A stretch of DNA of 64,000 bases from CALRGE01 sp964360635 (GTDB taxonomy: Bacteria; Patescibacteriota; Gracilibacteria; UBA1369; 2-02-FULL-48-14): positions 1-64,000 of the forward strand of contig CAYHXO010000003.1 in assembly GCA_964360635.1 (NCBI GenBank), in the 5' to 3' direction. Each line of letters opens with the position of its first letter. Position 1 is the first letter of the stretch. Shown here in pieces: positions 37,701-47,100 of this stretch. The notes under the pieces are model-generated. The model was not told where the DNA came from. It made no database searches and saw only the letters and a list, made by a program, of their open reading frames with translations. The translations under genes were made by a program, and so were the position numbers.

Positions 37701-37893
37701 TCGTGACTTCACAACTGACGATTCTTCATTCACAGATTTCGATGTAGATTCATACCAAGCATATGCAATCGTTCTCGGTGAACAGTATGAAATAATCGGC
37801 GGATACGACGACGGAACATTCATGCCGAATAACAATATCACAAGGGCTGAAGCCGCTGTAATTACAAATAACTCTGAAGTTTTATTTGAATAA
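34714..37893 (+). CDS. Giant SLH surface protein A (helical-repeat architecture)
   Basis: 1059 residues. N-terminal hydrophobic segment MKKLFYILVGVTLIGGISF followed by FLKG. Residues ~60-300 are Ala-, Tyr- and Glu-rich and probably coiled coil (AYNAYEKEFNAYTEATESAA). A marker block YYCSDLSVSPDNFNMTAEE opens the beta-rich middle. Around 510-705 a domain pair has VTNLTESNFTV and GEYNCAIPLSNTDLSYKI. Residues ~708-826 carry MopE-like and TSP3 calcium motifs (LDCDDTDETISTNQTYY, DTDGDGSPDGTE), then a very acidic linker, then three SLH repeats (~878-1055; DPDNKVTRAEFLKLIM). Same architecture as the gene at 40752. Confidence 0.8.
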   Translation: MKKLFYILVGVTLIGGISFAFSQGNFLKGQIEMTQNLGIVTDTININLNSSLSNFYTSEGLATMAEEEMTATKQYSEDAETAMKDAKTAYNANDVDGLNEAQILAEAAYTNARSRAKLANSYADMAFEKTSDALAITGGAEKTDEYLAAETAWEKVEDKAARLYVSYKTKDAEELEAYNWYIAANAACLYAGLPPAILICEGIVELVELADYLIREEATDKAYDAYTAYKKTDEYTEAYNAYEKEFNAYTEATESAAESQADYEEAKGWSDLAEGYADEADDYKKAAKESYQSANDYKTITTYYCSDLSVSPDNFNMTAEETEASFDLTIDLTTESEINTTASEDTAFSFKNFMAAVLNLDLFGRTPSTETTGAILNNRSGSLSPTSTFLNITENLSIIDTGSNSYEPWTATLKLKSTKSSSETGIKTSVKTLSTPLLGIGTLSGSATDADEDAEEETAGTGTFTYTDEDGNVETSTDGVLTIDISSNYGAPVSISVKYNGAAGDKIKASIVNEADPCSASFVITQDIADAVYNDNYITVKDENGNLVTNLTESNFTVTEDGTTGTVSFDNRAAAAGIYKLHLLQTDDSDYALTINADGFVDYNLTLDDNTADYDTEVELNYAYKIYPIDSDAEPISGAIVTAAGGIECNEVDSSGEYNCAIPLSNTDLSYKIRASTYDRYNGQFTTARTLGTDASTESTAELIKTDEDNDGVITALDCDDTDETISTNQTYYSDPDENGLGDPEIYISECVMTAPIGYVSNSDETGDTDSDGLTDDEESNTYFTDPENDDSDADNLSDYEEIFEFETDPNNSDTDGDGSPDGTEIDEDTDPLVSDIQDEDEDTDTAEDIDEDVAVVEDTDEDEDAETEKLASIEDCTPFEDIISHWSESDVCTLYTAGFVKGKSEKVYDPDNKVTRAEFLKLIMLEAGYDPANESDLSITKYNDVNPGDWYYDIVALADEYGFLWYPTNDNWLPNEPITRGDAILQVIRIAKLTLRDFTTDDSSFTDFDVDSYQAYAIVLGEQYEIIGGYDDGTFMPNNNITRAEAAVITNNSEVLFE

Positions 37894-37909
37894 TTCTACC
37901 GCAGCAACC

Positions 37910-37938
37910 TTGTAAAAACATGAAATCTATGTTATAAT
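37910..37938 (+). promoter_or_regulatory. Promoter of surface protein B
   Basis: TTGTAA (37910-37915), 17-base spacer, TATAAT (37933-37938) with extended -10 TG at 37930-37931. The leader AAGATTTAAAAACAAAAAC closely matches that of the gene at 40752. Confidence 0.75.
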
Positions 37939-37962
37939 TATAAGATTTAAAAACAAAAACAC

Positions 37963-40689
37963 ATGAAAAAAGTATTCTATGTCCTCGTCGCCCTCACCTT
38001 CATTGCTGCCCTTGCCTACTTCTTCTCCACTTCAAATTTGAAGGGAGCTTTTATGTTTCGAGAGGAGGCCATTCTAACTATAAATAAGGGTGAAAGTGGT
38101 GTGACAGTAGTAGATTGGATGTCCACTAATGACTATACTTTGGGAAAATGGGAAGTGATTGCTACAAAAGATGTGACAATAAGTGAATTTCATGCAGATT
38201 TCCAAAACACTGATATTGGTATGAGCGCAAATGTAGATGAACATTTCAATAACGTTCACCTTAAAGTTTTAAACTCAAGTATAGGTGACAGTGATTATAC
38301 TAATTTTAATGAAGAAGACTTTACGATTAAACTTCTTGCAGGAGAAACTTATTACTTTGAAATCGCTGGTCAACCTGACATATCAATGCAGGATGACTTC
38401 ACAACTACGTACAATGGACAAGAAATGGTAATGGGAATTGGCAAGATGACATTAAACGATGGAACAACATACGAACAACTCGTAGATTATGATCAAAGTA
38501 AATATTTTAACGGGGACGAAAATATAGATAGTGGAACGTTCATATTATACTATGCACATGGTGGCTACGTTGTTGCCAGCATGCCAGAGGAAGAAATACC
38601 AGAAGAAGAGATCAAGGCAGCACTTAGTATTACGCAAGCAGGAAGCGGGAATGCATCAATCGACTGGGCTGACCAAACTAAGGAATACGTTTTGGGAGAA
38701 TGGAATGTAACAGCCAGTCAAAACATGGTTGTTGATAATTGGAACTTCTTCATTGGAGAACCTGACAAAACTCCAATCGAAAATTATTTTGAATATTTAA
38801 AAATCCAAACAGTAAATACGTCAGATTCAACAATTACTCATGATTATAATTACCCAATTAGTATGCCGGAAATAATTTATGGAGGTACTTGGAAATTCAC
38901 ATTAAAAGGTATTCCAAAAGCCGGCGTAGATTTCAGCACATTGGAAACTAGTAAAATTGCAATCAGAATAGCACAATTTATTTTCATGCCTGTACTAGAT
39001 GAGCCAGTAGAACCGGAAGCACCAACCATGCCGGATCCAACTGCAACAGCACCCGACCCAGCGACAGGAATACCAACAGATATGCCTGCAGCTCCTTCAG
39101 CCACAGATACCCCAGCTGCATCTGCAGAAATTGATATGAATGTTTATGACTTAACAAACATTGAGTACGCTAAATATTTCCATTACGACAACAAAACATT
39201 CAGTTTTGGTGGAATGTCAATCACAAGTTCGGACTATGTTCCTGATGCAAGTGATCTTCCTCCAACACGAGCAATCGTGCTTTCAATAAAAGATAAAAAT
39301 ACAAAAAAAGATATAACGGGTAAAATTAAACAAGAAGAAATTCATATATATGGCCCAAATGACAGTACAAGTGAAATAAGTGACGCAAAAGTAGCCCTAA
39401 GGACAGATAGAGCATCTGGCATTTCAACTTTTGCAATCGAAATTCCAACAGAAAGTGAAACAAATCAATACAGCATTAAGATTGTAGCAAACGGTTTCGT
39501 ATCAAAAAGCTTTGGACCATTCACAACATCGGAGAATACTTTCCTTGCAGGGCAAATAGAAGAATTAAAAGTTTTACCTATAGAATATGCATATTACGTA
39601 ACTGCATTGGATGAAAGTAAATCTCCAGTACTAAGCGCGGTAGTAATTGCCGGTGAGCTTAAGACTGAATGTGACTTAGTGGCTCCAGCATTTTTCGGAT
39701 GTCACCTACCATTAGAAGAAAAAAATCTACGTTATACAGTGATGGCCGAAGGCTATGACACAGTGAATGCAATGTTCTCAGTGATAAGGCTTAACCCTGG
39801 CGATCCGGGAGAATTAGTAAATGTAATTTTGTTCCCAACCGGTACAAGTCCTGTACGTACTGACACTGTAACTGTAACTGAGACTACAACTACAACCGAG
39901 ACTACAACTACAACGGAGACAACGACAGATTCAAGTACAGCAATTGATATAACAGTTGATGCGAGTATGACTTTCGACGAAAGCCCAAACACTAGTGCAG
40001 CAACAGGCGTTTTCACTCCTGATACAGCAACAGAAGATACAACTGATACAACAAGCGCGGAACCTATCGTTGTCGCCAGCGAAGAAAGATTAGAAATTAT
40101 GACAGATGAAGAATATGAATGTGAAGATCCTTTCACAGACACATCAAGAATCGCCGCACATGACTTAATATGCAGGCTTTACAACTCAGGAATTTTCGGT
40201 GGTAAATCATACAGCATATTTGCTCCTTATGATTACATCACTCGAGCTGAATTCCTAAAGATAGCACTTTTGAACTCAGGTTACACAACTGACGATGCAA
40301 CCGGAGTGAAAGAATATCTCTCAGATGTTAAAGATAGTGATTGGTTCTCAGATTACGTGAAAATTGCTGTTGATGAAAAATTCATTTCAACTTCAAGCGG
40401 TAAATTTAATCCAAACGAAAAAATCACACGAGCTGACGCGATTGTTTTGACAATGAAAATTGCAAGACAAGAAGCTCCAGAATATTCATCAAAAGACATT
40501 CCATTTAGCGATGTTAAATCAAGTGATTACTTCGCGGATGCAGTGATGATGGGTTACACAACAGAAACTGAAGATGGTGATTCAATCGTTGGTGGTTACA
40601 GCGACGGGACATACAAACCGGGCGACTACATCAGAAGATATGAATCAGCATCAATCATTTATCGAACATATCTAGCACTTTACCAATAA
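37963..40689 (+). CDS. Giant SLH surface protein B (DW-LGKW module architecture)
   Basis: 908 residues. N-terminal hydrophobic segment MKKVFYVLVALTFIAALAYF followed by NLKG. Two ~120-180-residue modules start at ~50 (VVDWMSTNDYTLGKWEV) and ~233 (SIDWADQTKEYVLGEWNV); each closes with a G-x-P step (AGQPDIS, KGIPKAG) and a GGY/GGM strand. A Pro/Ala/Thr linker (~347-390) and a second beta region with a Cys pair (ECDLVAPAFFGCHLPLEEK) follow, then a Thr-rich stretch (~640-660), then three SLH repeats (~720-905; FAPYDYITRAEFLKIAL). Paralogue of the gene at 44167. Surface-layer or attachment role inferred. Confidence 0.8.
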   Translation: MKKVFYVLVALTFIAALAYFFSTSNLKGAFMFREEAILTINKGESGVTVVDWMSTNDYTLGKWEVIATKDVTISEFHADFQNTDIGMSANVDEHFNNVHLKVLNSSIGDSDYTNFNEEDFTIKLLAGETYYFEIAGQPDISMQDDFTTTYNGQEMVMGIGKMTLNDGTTYEQLVDYDQSKYFNGDENIDSGTFILYYAHGGYVVASMPEEEIPEEEIKAALSITQAGSGNASIDWADQTKEYVLGEWNVTASQNMVVDNWNFFIGEPDKTPIENYFEYLKIQTVNTSDSTITHDYNYPISMPEIIYGGTWKFTLKGIPKAGVDFSTLETSKIAIRIAQFIFMPVLDEPVEPEAPTMPDPTATAPDPATGIPTDMPAAPSATDTPAASAEIDMNVYDLTNIEYAKYFHYDNKTFSFGGMSITSSDYVPDASDLPPTRAIVLSIKDKNTKKDITGKIKQEEIHIYGPNDSTSEISDAKVALRTDRASGISTFAIEIPTESETNQYSIKIVANGFVSKSFGPFTTSENTFLAGQIEELKVLPIEYAYYVTALDESKSPVLSAVVIAGELKTECDLVAPAFFGCHLPLEEKNLRYTVMAEGYDTVNAMFSVIRLNPGDPGELVNVILFPTGTSPVRTDTVTVTETTTTTETTTTTETTTDSSTAIDITVDASMTFDESPNTSAATGVFTPDTATEDTTDTTSAEPIVVASEERLEIMTDEEYECEDPFTDTSRIAAHDLICRLYNSGIFGGKSYSIFAPYDYITRAEFLKIALLNSGYTTDDATGVKEYLSDVKDSDWFSDYVKIAVDEKFISTSSGKFNPNEKITRADAIVLTMKIARQEAPEYSSKDIPFSDVKSSDYFADAVMMGYTTETEDGDSIVGGYSDGTYKPGDYIRRYESASIIYRTYLALYQ

Positions 40690-40698
40690 AACAGCGCC

Positions 40699-40727
40699 TT
40701 GCAAAAACACAGATTTTGAGGTATAAT
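40699..40727 (+). promoter_or_regulatory. Promoter of surface protein A'
   Basis: TTGCAA (40699-40704), 17-base spacer, TATAAT (40722-40727). The following ACAAGATTTAAAAATAAAAA is nearly the same as the leader of the gene at 37963. Confidence 0.72.
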
Positions 40728-40751
40728 GACAAGATTTAAAAATAAAAACAT

Positions 40752-43700
40752 ATGAAAAAAATATTCTATATACTAATCGGTCTCAGCATATTTGCAGGCC
40801 TAGCATTCACTTTTTCACAAAGCAGCTCCTTCAAAGGAGCACTCAGTGGATTCAGTGGAATTCGTAACTTGACTGGTAGTATTGGTACAGAATCAACATC
40901 TATAGATTCATTAGCACTAAATATAAGTGCAACAAGCCTTTTAAGTTCAGACGAATTGGCTGCATTAGCGGCAACAGCAGCAGAGTCTGCAGAAGAATAT
41001 AGCGTTGCTGCAGAAATTCATCTTGAAGATGCAGAAGATGCATACGAGGCAGAGGATATAGAAGCATTGTCTCTAGCACAAACATACACAGATGCAGATG
41101 CAACAAATGCTGAAATGGAAGCAGCTCAAGCACAAAGCTATGTTGAAAAAATTTTATTGAAGTACGATGCGGCTAAAACTGCTAATGAAGAATCTTCAGA
41201 TGTAATAGAAGCAGCAGAAGCTGCTGCAGAGATAGTTGAGGAAAATTTACAAAACTATATAGATGAGAAATCCGCAGCATTACTTGAATACAATAATGCA
41301 TATAATGCACTTTCTGCCTACAAGATTCTATTCCCACTGTGGTGGGCTTTTCCAGACCAGGTAGCTGCTGAAATTATACTCAGTAAGCGAACAGATGATG
41401 CAAACACTGCACATCAAAATGCTCTGGAAGCTTACACCGAATACAGAATAGGTTCTGAATATTTAGAAGCTATAAGTACATTGGAAGAACTTACAGCTCA
41501 ATCGGATGAGCAAGCAGCAGAGACCACAGAAATTAGATTGGACCTGTTTGCAGCAAGTCTGTCTGCCGCTTCAGCATTAAATTTTGCAGAAACTGCAAGA
41601 GCTTCTTCAGATACAGCTGCGGAATATGTTATTCCAACAACTACATCATATTCTTGTGCTGATCTTTCATTAAGTCCTGATTCATATGAAATGACTACAG
41701 ATTCAGTTGATGAAGTAATTAATCTTACAATTGGACTATCAACAACATCAACAACAGTAAATACAAGCACACTAACTTCGTTCAGTTTTAAAAACTTAAT
41801 GGCATTTGGACTTGAAGCCGGTTTCAATCCAGACCCAGTAGATGAAGAAGTAATCACAAAAACCAAAAGAACCATACCTACGCTTAGTCCATCTGATGCG
41901 ATAAGTTCTAAAGTAGTAGATAGTACAATTTATACAGTGGATACTAGTGAGCTTAGTTCAGATGTTACAGTAAGCTCTAGAGCACTAGGTATGCCAGTCC
42001 TTGATGCAGTAGATACTAGTGCGCCTAGTCCAACTATTGAAGTAACTTCAACAGATAGTTTATCACTTAGTGGAATCAGTGCATTTAGTGGATTTGGAGG
42101 AATACTTGGAAATAGTACAAAAGCCGCAGATGCAAATACAATTGTTCCATGGACTGGGACTCTTAAACTTGAGTCAACAGGTGCAGGAACATTTTCCTAT
42201 ACAAAGACAACAAGTGGAGATATCGAAACCGGTATTACAAGTCTTGAAATCTCGGTGAGTTCTGATGATGGAACTGTAGACGACATATCAGCAACATACA
42301 CAGGTGGAGCAATTGGCGACGTGATTACAGCAACCATTATTGATGCGTCAGTATCTACTGAAGACAATCTATGTACTGACACATTTACAATTACAGAAGA
42401 TGTCGACTCAAGCGACCTAACTTACAACAACATGTATGTCACAGTAGTTGACGCCCTAGGAAATCCACTTACAGAGTTAACTGAAGAGAATTTCACGGTT
42501 GCTGATGATAACAAACGTGGCATAGTGACATTCGACAACAGTCAATCAAGCACAGGAACTTATGCATTAAGCCTACTAGTAACAGATGATACTGCTTACT
42601 ACTTAACAGTTAGCTCAACAGGACTTGTGAGTGAAGGCCATGTATTAAAAGATAATAAAATAGATTACCAAACTGGTATGATAATGAAATATGGATACAG
42701 AGTTGCTGTTGAAAACAGCACAGGTGAAGTTATTTCAGGAGCAACAGTGACTGCCGGAACAGCATACGACGAAACATGTACAGAAAGTGGAACAGGTGGA
42801 GTTTATGCATGTTTGATTCCTGTTTCAAATATAGATTTAACATTCAAAGTTGTGGCAAGCGGTTATGACGACTATCTAGAATCATTTGATACTGATCGAG
42901 AACTAGATTCAGATGACGGCGTTATAGAATCAGTAACAATGACAACCACAGACCCAGATGCTGATGCAGATGGAGACACTTACACAAGTGCAAACGATTG
43001 TGATGATTCTGATGCAACAGTTTACACAGAAACTACTTATTATGCAGATACTGACGGTGATGGATTAGGTGATCCTGCAAGTTCAACTTCATCTTGTACA
43101 GCGACTGCTCCAACAGGATACGTTTCAAATGCAACTGACACTTATATTGAAGATTATGATAATGATGGCGTTACTACAGCTTCAGATTGTAATGATTTAG
43201 ATGCAACAGTTTCAACATTAGTAACTTACTACGTTGATGCAGACAGTGATGGATTAGGAAGCACTACAGGTTCCGTTTCATTATGTCAGCTTACAGCCCC
43301 AACAGGTTATGTAACGAACTCAACAGATACAAGTGACACAGTTGCTTCAGTAGATACAACAACAGATACTGATGGTGACGGTCTAACAGATTATTCAGAG
43401 ACAAATGCATACGGAACAGATGCAACTGACACAGATAGCGATGCAGATAATATTTCAGATTATGAAGAAGTGGTAACATTTGGAACTGACCCAATGGATG
43501 CCGACACAGATGGTGATGGTACTCCTGACGGAACAGAAGTTGAAAACGGTACAGACCCACTTTCTACAAGCATTGCAAGCAAAACGACAAGCGATGACGG
43601 CTTATGTGTTGATCCTTTCATTGATATGGAAGGTCACTGGGCAGAAGTGGCAGTTTGCACACTTTATGAACAAGGAATTGTTAAAGGTAAAAGCTCAAAT

Positions 43701-44159
43701 ATATATGATCCAAACAGCAATGTTACTAGAGCAGAATTCCTAAAAATGATTATGCTTCAAGGTGGCTATGATCCAACATATTACAGTGGAATTAGTGTTA
43801 CAAAATATTCAGATGTGAATGTTGGTGATTGGTATTACACATATGTTGCATTAGCAGATCAAATGGGAGCCCTATGGTATCCATCTTCAGGTGTTTGGCA
43901 GCCTAACAGCCCAATCACAAGAGGTGATGCAATGCTTCTATCTGTGAGGCTTGCAAAATTAACACTACGTGGATTCACAGCTGCTGACTCTACATTCACT
44001 GACTTCGACGTAAACAGCTACCAAGCTTATGCGATCGTTCTCGGAGAACAATACGGAGTAATCAAAGGTTATGACGACGGTTCATTCAAACCAAATTACA
44101 GCATAACTCGAGCCGAAGCTGCAAAAATAATTAACGGCTCAAAAGTATTATTCGAATAA
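40752..44159 (+). CDS. Giant SLH surface protein A' (helical-repeat architecture)
   Basis: 1135 residues. N-terminal hydrophobic segment MKKIFYILIGLSIFAGLAFTF followed by SFKG. Residues ~75-300 form an Ala/Glu-rich helical region (AEAAAEIVEENLQNYIDEKS). The marker YSCADLSLSPDSYEMTTDS at ~300 matches protein A. A domain with LTELTEENFTV and VYACLIPVSNIDLTFKV follows. Two MopE-like repeats (~735-860; DADGDTYTSANDCDDSDATV and DNDGVTTASDCNDLDATV) and TSP3 motifs (~870-945) precede three SLH repeats (~951-1133; DPNSNVTRAEFLKMIM). The last SLH blocks are very close to those of protein A (FDVNSYQAYAIVLGEQYGVI). The next gene starts 7 bases on. Confidence 0.8.
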   Translation: MKKIFYILIGLSIFAGLAFTFSQSSSFKGALSGFSGIRNLTGSIGTESTSIDSLALNISATSLLSSDELAALAATAAESAEEYSVAAEIHLEDAEDAYEAEDIEALSLAQTYTDADATNAEMEAAQAQSYVEKILLKYDAAKTANEESSDVIEAAEAAAEIVEENLQNYIDEKSAALLEYNNAYNALSAYKILFPLWWAFPDQVAAEIILSKRTDDANTAHQNALEAYTEYRIGSEYLEAISTLEELTAQSDEQAAETTEIRLDLFAASLSAASALNFAETARASSDTAAEYVIPTTTSYSCADLSLSPDSYEMTTDSVDEVINLTIGLSTTSTTVNTSTLTSFSFKNLMAFGLEAGFNPDPVDEEVITKTKRTIPTLSPSDAISSKVVDSTIYTVDTSELSSDVTVSSRALGMPVLDAVDTSAPSPTIEVTSTDSLSLSGISAFSGFGGILGNSTKAADANTIVPWTGTLKLESTGAGTFSYTKTTSGDIETGITSLEISVSSDDGTVDDISATYTGGAIGDVITATIIDASVSTEDNLCTDTFTITEDVDSSDLTYNNMYVTVVDALGNPLTELTEENFTVADDNKRGIVTFDNSQSSTGTYALSLLVTDDTAYYLTVSSTGLVSEGHVLKDNKIDYQTGMIMKYGYRVAVENSTGEVISGATVTAGTAYDETCTESGTGGVYACLIPVSNIDLTFKVVASGYDDYLESFDTDRELDSDDGVIESVTMTTTDPDADADGDTYTSANDCDDSDATVYTETTYYADTDGDGLGDPASSTSSCTATAPTGYVSNATDTYIEDYDNDGVTTASDCNDLDATVSTLVTYYVDADSDGLGSTTGSVSLCQLTAPTGYVTNSTDTSDTVASVDTTTDTDGDGLTDYSETNAYGTDATDTDSDADNISDYEEVVTFGTDPMDADTDGDGTPDGTEVENGTDPLSTSIASKTTSDDGLCVDPFIDMEGHWAEVAVCTLYEQGIVKGKSSNIYDPNSNVTRAEFLKMIMLQGGYDPTYYSGISVTKYSDVNVGDWYYTYVALADQMGALWYPSSGVWQPNSPITRGDAMLLSVRLAKLTLRGFTAADSTFTDFDVNSYQAYAIVLGEQYGVIKGYDDGSFKPNYSITRAEAAKIINGSKVLFE

Positions 44160-44166
44160 AAATAAA

Positions 44167-47100
44167 ATGTTCAAGAAAATCGCAATATTAATGGTGGTTT
44201 TAAGCATAATCGGCGGTGCCGCATTCATGTTTAATACAGCGATGTTGAAGGGAAACATGATGATACCGGTTAGTGACACATCAAGTGGCGTCTCTAGCGG
44301 GATATCAAGCGGCCTCTCAAGTGGAATATCCGGCGACTTCTCAAGTAGATCGTATACTCTTAGCACAATGCCGACCACCTATGATATAGAAGTGCCTGCA
44401 GCAACAATCCGTAAAGTTGCAACAAACGGAACCGCGAAACTAACTGTTTCACAATACGAGGAAGATTCTGATCTTGAAATTGATTGGGATAGTGGAGAAA
44501 CAACTTACACATTAGGTAAATGGTCACTAGCAACTGATGATGACATTGGAATATATATTCCGGATGATTCAGCACAATTTTATATTGGCCCAACAGTAGC
44601 AAAAACATCATTGAGTAGCTATTTTACAGATATAAAAACAAATATCGCATTCGGTGATTTAGAAACAGATAATATGTATGAACTAACAGATACATCTTGG
44701 ATGTATCTTATTAGTGATTATGATTACGTTTTCACTGTCACTGGTATTCCAATAGCAAGCAAAGCAACAGATTTTGCAAATATAAAAGTTGCAGGTCCGG
44801 AAGTAGCCTTAACTTTCAGCTCAATTTGGGCTGGTTCAACTGATTTAGCTAACTCACCAGATAATTCACAATCTAAAGAACTTACATATACAAGTAATCC
44901 AATAGCATTCAGCTACGATGAAACAAAAGGCTACAGTTTTGGTGGATATTCATTAATAAGTACAGCAACTGAAGAGCCAGCTGCGATAGTAGATGATGGA
45001 ACAACAGAAGAGACAGAGGTAGATGCAATTTTAACAACAACAGAAACAGGTTCAGGGGATACGGAAATTGATTGGAATACAACCGATGAATATTCATTAG
45101 GTAAATTTGAGGTCACATCCACTAGAGATGTAACAATCACAACCGGTGATTTGAGCTTATCCATGCAAGATACAACTGCAAATCTAAGTTCATACTTTGA
45201 TGAATTAACGCTGAAAGTCTCAGCAGTCCAATATCCCGATGCTGAATATTTAATCAGTGATGATGAAGCAATAACTTTAAGCGCGAATACAATATATACC
45301 TTTGAGATTACAGGTATTCCAAAATCTAAGATGTCCACTTCCTTCTCTAGCTACAATGGAGAAGAAATGAGAATGACTATTGAAAGTATGCAATTAACAA
45401 AGACAAAAACATATGATCAAAGTGATGACATAGCAAGAGAATATTTTTCGGCTGACGAATATGATGAAACTAATAAAGAATATTATAGTAATGGTGGATA
45501 CACTTTATCAAGTGCAGCAGAAGTTGAAGAAGTTGCAACAGATACATACTCCAACATCATTACAGTTACTGATGAGAATGGAAGTGCTGTAACAACAATA
45601 ACTGAAAATGATTTCAGCATTTCAATGAGTAAAACAACAATTAGTGCATTTGATGACACTCTATCGGCAGACGGTATTTATGCAGTAACTTTGACAGATG
45701 GAAGTAGCAGCTCATATACATTAATCGTATCACCAGACGGATATGTAGTGGACGGTCTGCCATATAATGAAGGTTACGGCTCAGTGACAATATACGATGA
45801 CCAAGTGGATTACTCAGCAAGTGTTGAACTAGACCATGGCTATTCAATCTTCCCTGTTGACTCAAGTGGAGCGGCTATTTCCGACGCAGATATTACAATT
45901 ACAGATGGAACTTGTACGGAATATCCAGCAACAGGCGGATATTACTGTTTAGTATCAACTACAGGCTCTGCTCCAACATATACAATTATTGCAGACGGCT
46001 TCGAGAACTTTAGCAAAACATTCGATTCATATAGGCTCTATCCAGTAAGTACAACAATAACTGAAAGTCCTGAATTAACAGCCGGCACATCAGAGCCAGT
46101 CGAAGAAGCTCCTGACACAGAAGTAACTGAAGTAACAGGTGGTCTTGAATTCGCATTCAAAGAATTAGTAAGCGGAATAGGTTTAACAGCGAAATTAAGT
46201 ACTGAAGATTTACACTTTTATAGTTCTGCCGACTCTTCAACAGAAATTGAAGCGACAGTAGAGTTAATATCTGCACCAAAAGGTAAAACTACAATTGGAG
46301 CTACGCTACCAGAAGGTGAATATAACGTAACAGTTTCACCTGAAGGTTACGTTAGCCAAGAATTAGGCTCATACACAACAGCAGAGAATGTTTTCTTGGC
46401 AGTTGCAAATATTGAAAAACTCGAATATGGCTATTATGTTCATATTTTAAATGATGCAAACACGAGTACTGTAATTGCAAATACTGTCGTTGAATGTGAT
46501 AGTTTAGGTGATGGTTATTATGGATGTGCAATTCCGCTCAGTGTATCAATTCCAAATTTCACTGTTAGCAATAGTGAATATGCTGATTATTCAGCAAGTT
46601 TCATTACTGCTAGAGATGAAGCAGACGACCCAAGTGAAACAGCAGAAATGAATTTGGGTGATTCAAGCCCTCTCACAGGTGACGATTGGGTTATTGCAAT
46701 GACTGTAACAAACAGTATCGGGCAAGTAGTTGAAGGGTTAACAGAATCAAATTTTGATCTTGGTGATCAAACTTTAACAGCAGTTGAAGATCTTCTTGAT
46801 GGAAATTATTATTTATACGTTGAGAATGAAGATAGTTATAGTATCGATATTATCGCAACAGGTTATGTGACCAACTCAAACACATATAATTCTGTAAGTT
46901 TTGCTGATTACATCGTAGATACAACAAATATTTCAACTGAAGTTACACTTGAGTTCACTCATTACCTTAGATTACTCGATTCCATCGGCGAAATAATAAC
47001 AGGCGGAACAATTACAGCAGGAGACGGCTCAGCAGTTTCATGTTTGGATTTTTCAACTCTAACAACAGATTACGACGGCTTCTATGCATGTGGAATTCCA

